A stretch of DNA of 38,514 bases from Phycisphaerae bacterium SM23_30 (GTDB lineage Bacteria > Planctomycetota > Phycisphaerae > Sedimentisphaerales > SM23-30), in NCBI GenBank assembly GCA_001303695.1, contig LJUC01000004.1, positions 1-38,514 of the forward strand. Direction: 5' to 3'. Of this stretch, positions 25,385 to 32,015 are shown in pieces. The position numbers were made by a program, and so were the translations under genes. Below the pieces are notes generated by a model. That model was not told where the DNA came from. It did not search any database and worked only from the letters and a program-made list of their open reading frames with translations. How positions within the stretch are numbered: position 1 is the first letter of the stretch; every line of letters starts with the position of its first letter.

Positions 25385-25585
25385 GTGGCTTTGATACCCA
25401 CCACTCAAGAAGACATTGCCGGCACTATCGCGGTGATGAACCGGCATCAGGTACAGCGAGAGATAATGAGCTTTTCCGGCCGATTCCGACTTGACTTTAC
25501 CCGGGAATACCTTCAGTCTCAGCCTGTGGAGCGCCTGCGTCATATTTTACTGGCGGCCAGGCTGCAGCAACGGAAAAGCCATTGA
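25385..25585 (+). CDS. Small conserved-looking hypothetical protein
   Basis: A 66-residue soluble protein starting at GTG with GGAG 8 bases upstream; an in-frame TTG at 25346 lacks such a site. The second half (FTREYLQSQPVERLRHILLAARLQQRKSH) is predicted helical and basic, which would suit a small protein-protein or nucleic-acid-associated domain. A terminator-like hairpin follows 25 bases after the stop, supporting a real transcription unit. No family recognised with certainty. Confidence 0.5.
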   Translation: MALIPTTQEDIAGTIAVMNRHQVQREIMSFSGRFRLDFTREYLQSQPVERLRHILLAARLQQRKSH

Positions 25586-25610
25586 CCTTTAGCTGCGAAG
25601 TCGGTGATTA

Positions 25611-25633
25611 GGTCGGACCAGATCCGACCTTTC
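25611..25633 (+). terminator. Hairpin after the small hypothetical gene
   Basis: GGTCGGA (25611-25617) pairs exactly with TCCGACC (25623-25629) over a 5-base loop, then TTTCC. The T-run is short, so this is a weak intrinsic terminator. Confidence 0.45.
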
Positions 25634-25712
25634 CATATCTAAAAAAACTGCTTTTAGGGTTTGCCCGCGGGGACTTTATATCTTACCTTTGAATTGGAAA
25701 ACAAGCGTTTAT

Positions 25713-25917
25713 GAGGTTGACAGATCCCTCCGAGGCTGTCAGGGGCGCTAGCCCGAAAGGGACCGGGTTTTCGGCGTTTGGGATAGCGCCGGACGCGGCG
25801 GTTTCGGGCGCCTCAACTAGGAGTCAGGTTCTGATCCCGAGCCTAAAAATAAAAGACCTCAACCTCGACTTTAAGGCCGCTAGGGCCGAGCCCTCTTGGC
25901 CTAGAGAGGGCTTTTTG
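25713..25917 (+). ncRNA. Candidate structured non-coding RNA ending in an intrinsic terminator
   Basis: GAGGTTGA (25713-25720) is the exact complement of TCAACCTC (25859-25866), closing a loop of about 140 bases. Inside are GGCGCTA/TAGCGCC (25744-25750 with 25784-25790) enclosing a CCC-GAAA-GGG tetraloop hairpin (25752-25761), GACAG/CTGTC (25719-25723 with 25736-25740, competing with two pairs of the closing stem), and a TAGG..TCAG-GTT-CTGA..CCTA arm (25818-25845). An intrinsic terminator follows at 25889-25916. The arrangement looks like a multi-branched RNA; it matches no RNA family I recognise (not tmRNA, RNase P or SRP RNA). A short ORF here has no coding character. Confidence 0.4.
25889..25916 (+). 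terminator. Intrinsic terminator in the intergenic RNA region
   Basis: AGCCCTCT (25889-25896) pairs perfectly with AGAGGGCT (25905-25912) across an 8-base loop, and five T residues (25912-25916) follow. No protein gene precedes it closely, so it implies a non-coding transcript or read-through from the small gene at 25385. Confidence 0.65.
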
Positions 25918-25925
25918 AAAAACCA

Positions 25926-26240
25926 CGCCTATAATAATTGTAGGCGATAATTACGCCGGTTGCTTCTTGGCCGCCGTTGCGAGAAGATGTCGAAGCGACA
26001 GTAGCGAGACGATATTAACCGGCAAGCTGTTATACAAAATTTACGGCTGGCAGGGCCCGGCTGCCCGTGCCGCAGGAATGTTCGGACGTGCGGTCGGTCC
26101 CGGCGAATTTGATCGCTGCCCCGGCGTCAGTAAAAACACCGGCAGCGCTAAAAAATTACTCGATCGGTTCGCATGATATGGCACCTGTTGCAGTATCAAA
26201 CATAAAGGAAAAATTATTGGTAAGGTAATTTTTTACCCTC
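25926..26240 (+). other. Second run of potential RNA hairpins before waaA
   Basis: CGCCTA/TAGGCG (25926-25931 with 25941-25946) is followed by GCCGGTT/AACCGGC (25955-25961 with 26017-26023), which encloses CTTCT/AGAAG and GTCG-AAG-CGAC. Further hairpins follow (GGCAG..CTGCC near 26050; GGTAA-TTTT-TTACC near 26225). No protein gene is convincing. This may be the leader or an independent RNA upstream of waaA. Confidence 0.3.
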
Positions 26241-26251
26241 GGCATCAGTTG

Positions 26252-26291
26252 GGGCCCGCTGCGCTCGACCGGAGCCAGGGGTCCTTTTTTT
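26252..26291 (+). terminator. Intrinsic terminator about 80 bases before waaA
   Basis: GGGCCC (26252-26257) pairs with GGGTCC (26279-26284, one G-T), with an inner CTC/GAG pairing, and seven T residues follow (26285-26291). A terminator this close to the next start in the same direction suggests either the end of an upstream RNA or an attenuator for waaA. Confidence 0.5.
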
Positions 26292-26369
26292 ATATCAACT
26301 GTTCGCTCGTCTTAATACCGGAAATTTACCTTGCCGTAACCTGCTTATAGCACTTACAATGCGCCTTCC

Positions 26370-27725
26370 ATGATTTGTATTTTACTGGATATTATATATA
26401 TATTGCTGATGGTGTTATTAACGCCTTTCGTCTTATATCGCATGATAGTCAAGGGCCGCTACCGCAGCGGCTGGAAAGAAAGGTTGGGCTTTGTGCCCCG
26501 GCGCTACTCCGATCAGCCCTGCATCTGGATCCACGCCGTCAGTCTCGGCGAGGTCAACGCCATCGGCACCTTGGTCAAGCAACTGCACAAGACCCTGCCC
26601 CAATACGAGATCGTCATCAGCAGCACCACCGACACCGGCATCGCCCGGGCCAAAAAAATATATGGTTTATCACATCGGGTGTTCTTCTTTCCGCTGGATT
26701 TTACCTTGGCCGTCCGCCGGGCCTTTCGTCGTCTGCATCCGCAATTATGTATCCTGATGGAGCTGGAGCTTTGGCACAATTTCTCTGTCATTGCCCAAAA
26801 ACATGATATCCCCCTCGTCGTCGCCAACGGCCGTATCAGCAGCAGCAAAGGCTTCCCCCGCTATAAAAAAATCGCTCCTCTGGTCCGGCCCATGTTCGGT
26901 CGTTTGGCTTTGGTGCTGGCTCAGGACGATACCTACGCCGATCGTTTTAGATTTCTCGGGGCGCCCGCCGAAAAGGTCAAGGTTGTGGGCCTGCTGAAAT
27001 ATGATACCGCCGAGGTCACCGATAAAGTCGTCGGCGTAGATGAATTGGCTCAGGCGCTGGGTTTATCCGCCGAGCAGAAGATCTGGGTTGCCGGCAGCAC
27101 GGGGCCCGGCGAGGAGGAAATCATCCTCGATAGCTTCCAACAATTGCAGCGGGAAAAGGCCCTGCAAAACCTGCGGCTGATTATTGTACCGCGTAAACCC
27201 GAACGCTTCGACGAGGCGGCCCGGCTGATCGAAGCCAAAGGCCATCGTTTGTTACGTTACCGCCTCGTCAAAACCGGTAAATATCAACCCACCCATGACG
27301 ACGATAAGGCCGTAATCCTTGGCGATACCCTCGGTGATCTGCGCAAGTTTTACAACCTGGGCCGCGTAATCTTTGTCGGCCGCTCGCTGGTGCCCATGGG
27401 CGGCTCCGACATGGCCGAAGCCGCCGCCCTGGCCAAACCCGTCGTCGTCGGCCCCTATACCGAAAACTTCATGGAAACCGTCCAAAAACTCACCGCCGCC
27501 GCCGCCCTCGAAGTCGTCGCCGACGGCCGTCAGTTGACCGAGGTAACCAAAAAATTGCTGTTGGATAAAACCACCGCCGACCAAATGGCCCAACGCGCCC
27601 GCCAGATCATCCTCGACAATAAAGGCGCCACCCGCCGCACCGTCGAAGAAATCACCAAACTGCTCGGCTGCCAACCGCCCCTCGGCGAAAAAACCATCGC
27701 CACCCAAGCCATTAAAAACAAATAA
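26370..27725 (+). CDS. waaA: 3-deoxy-D-manno-octulosonic acid (Kdo) transferase
   Basis: A 451-residue GT30 glycosyltransferase that adds Kdo to lipid IVA at the inner membrane. An N-terminal membrane anchor (about 5-25) is followed by SGWKERLGFVP, the catalytic CIWIHAVSLGEVNA (Glu61), ISSTTDTGIARAKK, PLDFTLAVRRAFRR, LMELELWHNF and, in the second domain, the phosphate-binding VFVGRSLVPMGGSDMAEAAAL and VVGPYTENF. Length is slightly above the usual 420-430 because of a C-terminal tail. The ATG has no obvious ribosome site. With the LpxL-like gene it indicates lipid A-based outer-membrane assembly. It converges with the toxin gene, 10 bases apart. Confidence 0.93.
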   Translation: MICILLDIIYILLMVLLTPFVLYRMIVKGRYRSGWKERLGFVPRRYSDQPCIWIHAVSLGEVNAIGTLVKQLHKTLPQYEIVISSTTDTGIARAKKIYGLSHRVFFFPLDFTLAVRRAFRRLHPQLCILMELELWHNFSVIAQKHDIPLVVANGRISSSKGFPRYKKIAPLVRPMFGRLALVLAQDDTYADRFRFLGAPAEKVKVVGLLKYDTAEVTDKVVGVDELAQALGLSAEQKIWVAGSTGPGEEEIILDSFQQLQREKALQNLRLIIVPRKPERFDEAARLIEAKGHRLLRYRLVKTGKYQPTHDDDKAVILGDTLGDLRKFYNLGRVIFVGRSLVPMGGSDMAEAAALAKPVVVGPYTENFMETVQKLTAAAALEVVADGRQLTEVTKKLLLDKTTADQMAQRARQIILDNKGATRRTVEEITKLLGCQPPLGEKTIATQAIKNK

Positions 27726-27735
27726 ACCGGTTGTA

Positions 27736-28131
27736 CTAGGTTTGTATTACGTGTTCTTTGAAAAACTCCATAGTTTGCTGTTTGGAGACGGCCCCCTCTG
27801 CTATACCAATGGTTAATTTTTCAAGCTCTTTGTTGGTTGCCTTTAACATAGCGTCATTAAGCAGCAGGAAAATTTCCGCCGCCGTCAGGGCGGTTCGCTT
27901 GCTGCCATCGACGAAGGGTTGGTTCCAGCAGATATGAAAAAGATAGGCCGCCGCCATCTCGGACAGGTTGCTATGCAGCCGCTTCCCCTCGAATTGAGCC
28001 CGCGGCATCGCCACCGCAGATTCCATCAGATCCTGATCCCGAATCGCCGAATCACCGCCGAATTCATCGAGCATTCGCTTATGAACGGCCGCGATGTGCT
28101 CGATGGTCAAAAAAACGATCGTCTCACTCAT
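27736..28131 (-). CDS. doc: Doc/Fic-family toxin-like protein with altered active-site motif
   Basis: A 131-residue Doc-type protein: FLTIEHIAAVHKRMLDEFGG, IRDQDLMESAVAMPRAQFEG, and the Fic-loop region WNQPFVDGSKRTALTAAEIFLLLN. Doc toxins phosphorylate EF-Tu using an HxFx(D/N)(G/A)NKR loop. Here the catalytic His is Gln71 and the Asn is Ser77 (QPFVDGSKR), so catalysis is doubtful; it may be a decayed toxin kept as an autoregulator. The ATG overlaps the antitoxin stop by four bases (ATGA); an in-frame upstream start at 28185 lies inside the antitoxin gene and is not preferred. Confidence 0.8.
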   Translation of the reverse strand: MSETIVFLTIEHIAAVHKRMLDEFGGDSAIRDQDLMESAVAMPRAQFEGKRLHSNLSEMAAAYLFHICWNQPFVDGSKRTALTAAEIFLLLNDAMLKATNKELEKLTIGIAEGAVSKQQTMEFFKEHVIQT

Positions 28132-28358
28132 TCGGCCAGCTTCCTCAGGACGCTGCGCCGCCTGGTGGTCACCCGCTCCAGACACGCCTCGAAACGCTGT
28201 CTATCCACCGCATGAGGACTGACGGGAGTGATAATCAACGATCCGTTACGAACACTAAGCTGTACCTGACCGTCTTCATCCAGACCGATAAGCTCCATCA
28301 CCGCCTTGTCTAAAAGTAGTGCATTGCTGTTGCCGACCTTACGCAGTTGTTTGATCAT
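28128..28358 (-). CDS. AbrB/MazE-like antitoxin
   Basis: A 76-residue antitoxin. Residues 1-45 (IKQLRKVGNSNALLLDKAVMELIGL...VQLSVRNGSLIITPV) form a SpoVT-AbrB swapped-hairpin DNA-binding domain; the basic C-terminal tail (RRRSVLRKLAE) would contact the toxin. AGGGAG lies 9 bases before the ATG. It sits first in the operon, directly behind a consensus promoter with a palindromic site, the normal layout for self-regulating toxin-antitoxin pairs of the PhD-Doc type but with an AbrB-type antitoxin. Confidence 0.85.
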   Translation of the reverse strand: MIKQLRKVGNSNALLLDKAVMELIGLDEDGQVQLSVRNGSLIITPVSPHAVDRQRFEACLERVTTRRRSVLRKLAE

Positions 28359-28375
28359 AACGCCAGCTCCCTACT

Positions 28376-28394
28376 GTTATAACTATATTATAAC
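28376..28394. promoter_or_regulatory. Palindromic operator of the toxin-antitoxin operon
   Basis: GTTATAA (28376-28382) and TTATAAC (28388-28394) are exact inverted repeats with a 5-base spacer. They overlap the -10 box of the antitoxin promoter, so binding of the AbrB-type antitoxin there would block transcription. The assignment to the antitoxin is inference from position. Confidence 0.55.
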
Positions 28395-28414
28395 ATATCG
28401 GAAACGTATGTCAA
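28387..28414 (-). promoter_or_regulatory. Consensus sigma-70 promoter of the toxin-antitoxin operon
   Basis: On the minus strand TTGACA (28409-28414) and TATAAT (28387-28392) match both consensus boxes perfectly with a 16-base spacer, about 30 bases before the antitoxin start. Confidence 0.8.
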
Positions 28415-28488
28415 GTAATTAAGCCGGCTCATTTTCCCCTTATTGCCTATTTGCCCCCCATATTGTCTTATTCACTCATCTACGATTT

Positions 28489-29508
28489 CTATTTGCCCCG
28501 CTCTTCAAGAGGAAGAATTGTGACCCTATTATTTTCGACTTTGAAGGTCTGAGATAATAAGTCCTTGATATGCTCTTGGCAGTAACTTATATTAAAGTTA
28601 CAATTTCCCAGCTTGTTTTGGGCTCGAATCATTATGTTTGTATGTTTACTACTTTCCCGACTCAACTCATCATGTGTGTCGGCGTTTTTCAATATCTCGT
28701 TGATCTTTTCCTGCTGGGCCAAAAGGCTGGCCAGTTCAATTTGGGCGGTGATCCTGGTATTTTCCAGTTCTTGCGGCACACGCGAAGGTGTATATTTTTT
28801 GATCATTTCTTGGGCTGTATTCACTCGGGCCCTGACACCGGCTAGATCGATCTCTATTAACCATTTTCTGCTTTCTACCGTTACCCTGACTTCTGATGAT
28901 AAACGGGGATATTGTTTCATTTCTGCTTCTATTTCGGCAATTACCTTAGGAGATTTTTCTATCTGCTGATTCAGTTCTTTCTTTTTTTCCTCTTGCTCCT
29001 GGATCAAGCCCTCCAGTCGCTGCCGCTCCTTAATAGGGCCACCATAAGTGCAAATATCAACAAAACCCCGTACCAATTCCTTGGCTTTTTGTTCTGAAGG
29101 AGCATAAAAAATAAAAGTATGGGCATGATAGGTTTCATGATATTTTCTAATAGCAAGGTCAGGTATTGTTTTGATAGTAAAGATCAACTCTGCCTGGGTT
29201 TTGAATAATTGACATATGTCTTCCTCGAGCAAATATTTCATAGGGGTAGCTTCAACAAATTCTAAAAATTTCTGATGAGTCAGGCTTCCCGGCCAAAGCA
29301 CGTCATCTTGACTGACGCTAACAATAGCAGCAAATTTATACTCATCGCCTAAATTTTTTGGCCGTCGTACAACGCCGTCTTTTGAAACTAAAAACTCGAT
29401 TGGCTGTGAAACTTGCTCGATTTGCTCCTGCTGCTGCCCCATCGTCGGCAGACTGATAAAACCCAGCACCAAACCCAACGTAATAACAAAACAATTTCTT
29501 CCAGCCAT
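28489..29508 (-). CDS. Secreted coiled-coil protein of unknown function
   Basis: A 339-residue protein with a signal peptide (residues 1-24, ending TMGQ), an N-terminal mixed domain (about 35-170, with FTIKTIPDLAIRKYHETYHAHTFIFYAPS) and a long charged, glutamine/glutamate/lysine-rich helical region (about 175-320) likely to form coiled coil. AGGAG lies 8 bases before the ATG. It begins 16 bases after the anti-sigma-like gene, so it is probably the third gene of the sigma-factor operon. No family recognised. It could be a periplasmic partner or target of that regulatory pair. Confidence 0.7.
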   Translation of the reverse strand: MAGRNCFVITLGLVLGFISLPTMGQQQEQIEQVSQPIEFLVSKDGVVRRPKNLGDEYKFAAIVSVSQDDVLWPGSLTHQKFLEFVEATPMKYLLEEDICQLFKTQAELIFTIKTIPDLAIRKYHETYHAHTFIFYAPSEQKAKELVRGFVDICTYGGPIKERQRLEGLIQEQEEKKKELNQQIEKSPKVIAEIEAEMKQYPRLSSEVRVTVESRKWLIEIDLAGVRARVNTAQEMIKKYTPSRVPQELENTRITAQIELASLLAQQEKINEILKNADTHDELSRESSKHTNIMIRAQNKLGNCNFNISYCQEHIKDLLSQTFKVENNRVTILPLEERGK

Positions 29509-29524
29509 GATTGTTTCTCCTGAT

Positions 29525-29992
29525 TTAATTTTTAATCAATTTAAGTGCCTCTCTGCCGGCGGCCGTATCGGGGTAAAAATCGGCCAGATACTGGTAGGTA
29601 TCCCGGGCGAAAGATTCCCCACCGGCCTGTCGGGCCAGAATATGCGCCGAGGCCAGCAACCGGGCCGAGATTGTCTCGGCTTCTATGGTGCGCATGATTT
29701 CTTCGTTACGAACGACAGGTATTGATTCGACAGCTTGATTTTGCGAATCGAACCGATCGGGATTTAAGTAATGTAATGCTGTCAAGGCAAAAACCAGAAC
29801 CGCCGCCAATGCGGCAGCGCGATATAACAGCCCTGTTCTCCGCGCGGGGGCCGTTGGAACGGATGCCGCCGGGATCGCCTCTAAAAGCCGACTCTCCAGA
29901 TCAGCCGGAATCGGCGGGGGGGGCAGCTTTTTCAATTCATCTTCCAGGCTTTTCAAATCAAATGAGGGTAATTTACCATTCTGATCTTTCAT
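29525..29992 (-). CDS. Anti-sigma-factor-like membrane protein
   Basis: A 155-residue protein with a cytoplasmic N-terminal part (about 1-52, including LKKLPPPPIPADLESRLLEAIP), one membrane helix (about 54-76) and an extracytoplasmic helical tail with a TPR-like end (FARDTYQYLADFYPDTAAGREALKLI). The N-terminal layout and its position directly after an ECF sigma gene, with a four-base ATGA overlap, indicate an anti-sigma factor. No HxxxCxxC zinc motif of ZAS-type anti-sigmas is present, so the call rests on context and topology. Confidence 0.65.
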   Translation of the reverse strand: MKDQNGKLPSFDLKSLEDELKKLPPPPIPADLESRLLEAIPAASVPTAPARRTGLLYRAAALAAVLVFALTALHYLNPDRFDSQNQAVESIPVVRNEEIMRTIEAETISARLLASAHILARQAGGESFARDTYQYLADFYPDTAAGREALKLIKN

Positions 29993-30546
29993 GGTTCATA
30001 CTCTTTGATTAAGATTTTCTTCAGTTCTTTCAGGGCCCTGCTGGTCTTCCATTTGACCGTACCGGTCGGCTGATCCAATACCGCCGCCATCTCCCGGTAA
30101 CTCATATCCTGAAAATAGTGCAGCACTATTATCACATGATCCTCATAACTAAGCTCACGCAAGGCCTGATAAATCACCCCGGACCGCTCCTCCGTCATAA
30201 GCCGACCCAAAGGATTAGTCTCATCAGGGCGCCGGGCTGATTCATATTTCAATTGCCGCTTTAAGTTGCCGTGTCTTTGTTTTTTACGTTGTGCATCGAC
30301 AAATTTACCATAGGCGATCCGATGCAGCCAGCCGGTTATCCTGCCGCGTCCCTTAAAATCTGCCATACCGGCCCAGGCGGCGGCAAAAGTCTCCTGGGTC
30401 AGATCGTCGGCCGCACCGACGTCGCCCGTCAGGTGAAACAGAAAACGATAGACCGCCTGGTAATGATCCTTCACCAGCTTTTCGCAGGCCGCCCGCTCTC
30501 CGGCACGAATCGCCATCAATAGCTGCTTTTCCGCCTGCCGCTGCAA
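29989..30546 (-). CDS. ECF-type RNA polymerase sigma factor
   Basis: A 185-residue sigma-70 family protein of the ECF group. Region 2 is VKDHYQAVYRFLFHLTGDVGAADDLTQETFAAAW...ITGWLHRIAYGKFVDAQRK; region 4 is ALRELSYEDHVIIVLHYFQDMSYREMAAVLDQPTGTVKWKTSRALKELKK, with the helix-turn-helix in the last part. The TTG at 30546 is chosen because AGGAG lies 6 bases upstream; TTG at 30561 and ATG at 30516 are alternatives. It is translationally coupled to the anti-sigma-like gene. The stimulus it answers cannot be told. Confidence 0.9.
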   Translation of the reverse strand: MQRQAEKQLLMAIRAGERAACEKLVKDHYQAVYRFLFHLTGDVGAADDLTQETFAAAWAGMADFKGRGRITGWLHRIAYGKFVDAQRKKQRHGNLKRQLKYESARRPDETNPLGRLMTEERSGVIYQALRELSYEDHVIIVLHYFQDMSYREMAAVLDQPTGTVKWKTSRALKELKKILIKEYEP

Positions 30547-30653
30547 TATCAGCTCCTGCAATCGTCAAATCGACACGATCAGTTTTCAATAATTAGACGT
30601 TTCACCCGCAACAGGTGTTGGAAAAATTCTCATAAATCCTGTTTATATGTCCA

Positions 30654-31790
30654 TTAAATCGGCCGATAAAAGGCGTCCCGCCGGACGGGGGTGCGGCCGG
30701 TCTCGCTGATCAGGGCCCTTATCTGTTCCGCCGAAAGGCTGTTGGTGGTATTGTCGCGGTTTTTTTCGACAATGCGATATTGCTGCACCGTGCCGTCCAG
30801 ATCGTTCGCCCCGAAACACAGGGCGATCTGGGCCAGCTTTACTCCCAGCATGGGCCAAAACGCCTTTACATGATCGATATTATCCAGCATCAGGCGGCTG
30901 ATCGCGATGGTCTTCAAATCGGTCAACACGTCGGTACTATCGTCGTCGGGCGTCGCAGGTGATGGTTCGCCGGGTTTCTCGTGCGGACGTATAAACGGCA
31001 GCGGCACAAAACACTGAAAACGACCTTTCCCGTTTCTTAGCGATTCATCCTGCAGCTTACGCAATTTTATCAGGTGCTCAATCCTTTCCGCCGGACTTTC
31101 GATATAACCATAAAGCATGGTGGCATTGGTCATCAATCCCCGCCGGTGGGCCGCGGCGTGCACCGCCAGCCATTTTTCCGGACCGGGCTTATCCGGGCAG
31201 GCCCGGCGAAAATATTCCTCGCTGAGGATTTCCGCGCCCCCGCCCGGCAGCGAACCCAGCCCCGCCTCCTGCAGTTGCATGAGGATTTCATCCATCGATA
31301 GATCGGCCTTTTGGGCCATATCGATTATCTCCACCGCCGTGAAGGCCTTGATATGCAACTTTGGACAGGCCCTGCGAATCTCCTCTACTATTAACCGGTA
31401 ATAATTAAAAGGCAATTCCGGATGCACCCCGCCCACAATATGCACCTCCGTCGCCCCCTGCTGATGGGCTTGTCGGGCCTGTTCGGCGACTTCTTCTACG
31501 CTCAACACGTAACCGTCCGCCTGACCCGGCCGTCGGGAGAAACCGCAAAACCGACAATTTATCCGACATATATTGGTGTAATTGATATGGCGGTTGATAC
31601 TGTAATAGACATTTCTGCCCACCCGGTCAAAAGTAATCTGCTCGGCGAGCCGGCCCAGACGCCAGATGTCTCGACAGTTGTAGAGGGCCAAACCGTCCTC
31701 GAAGTTGAGCCGATCGCCCCGTTGAGCTTTTTCGGGTGCCTTCAACAGCGATTTTTCGGCCTCTTCCGAAGTAATTTTGCGCCCGTTCAA
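30654..31790 (-). CDS. mqnE: Aminofutalosine synthase (radical SAM, futalosine menaquinone pathway)
   Basis: A 378-residue radical SAM enzyme joining SAM to 3-[(1-carboxyvinyl)oxy]benzoate to form aminofutalosine. The cluster motif is NICRINCRFCGF (Cys75, 79, 82). Other family blocks are RLNFEDGLALY, INRHINYTNIC, GATEVHIVGGVHPELPFNYY, KAFTAVEI, EAGLGSLPGGGAEIL, NATMLYGYIESP and AQIALCFGANDLDGTVQ. The start is TTG at 31790 with GGAGG 9 bases upstream. The length fits MqnE better than MqnC. No other menaquinone genes are in the window, so the pathway genes are dispersed. Confidence 0.9.
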   Translation of the reverse strand: MNGRKITSEEAEKSLLKAPEKAQRGDRLNFEDGLALYNCRDIWRLGRLAEQITFDRVGRNVYYSINRHINYTNICRINCRFCGFSRRPGQADGYVLSVEEVAEQARQAHQQGATEVHIVGGVHPELPFNYYRLIVEEIRRACPKLHIKAFTAVEIIDMAQKADLSMDEILMQLQEAGLGSLPGGGAEILSEEYFRRACPDKPGPEKWLAVHAAAHRRGLMTNATMLYGYIESPAERIEHLIKLRKLQDESLRNGKGRFQCFVPLPFIRPHEKPGEPSPATPDDDSTDVLTDLKTIAISRLMLDNIDHVKAFWPMLGVKLAQIALCFGANDLDGTVQQYRIVEKNRDNTTNSLSAEQIRALISETGRTPVRRDAFYRPI

Positions 31791-31934
31791 AAGAAATTTC
31801 CTCCAGCAGTATATTTTTTAGCTTTTCCATTTTAGCAAAGACCGATCTGGAGGCAAGCTGTGAGTTTTTTGCTTCCGATGGCGTAAATGCTTGGTAGGCA
31901 AACAGATACCGAAGCCTTTAAATAATTAATATAC

Positions 31935-31963
31935 TTGCTAATTATCAGCTTGCTTGCTACAAT
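31935..31963 (+). promoter_or_regulatory. Promoter of nrdJ
   Basis: TTGCTA (31935-31940, 4/6) and TACAAT (31958-31963, 5/6) are 17 bases apart, about 50 bases before the nrdJ ATG. Confidence 0.55.
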
Positions 31964-31972
31964 ATATAGTGG
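31957..31972 (+). promoter_or_regulatory. NrdR-box-like operator
   Basis: CTACAATATATAGTGG matches the recalled NrdR consensus acaCwAtATaTwGtgt at 13 of 16 positions, including the whole central core. It overlaps the -10 box of the nrdJ promoter, as expected for repression of ribonucleotide reductase by NrdR. Usually two boxes occur in tandem; I find only one good match. Confidence 0.5.
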
Positions 31973-32015
31973 TTTAATGATAGTATCTGGCATTTAATTA
32001 TAGGATCGGGTTGAG

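Noticed and set aside
25711-25950. 79-codon plus-strand frame
   Set aside because: Lies over the predicted RNA stems and the terminator, has no ribosome site and no protein-like pattern.
31840-32015. Cobalamin riboswitch before the B12-dependent reductase
   Set aside because: No B12-box-like sequence or suitable fold was seen; a promoter with an NrdR-like box explains the region better.
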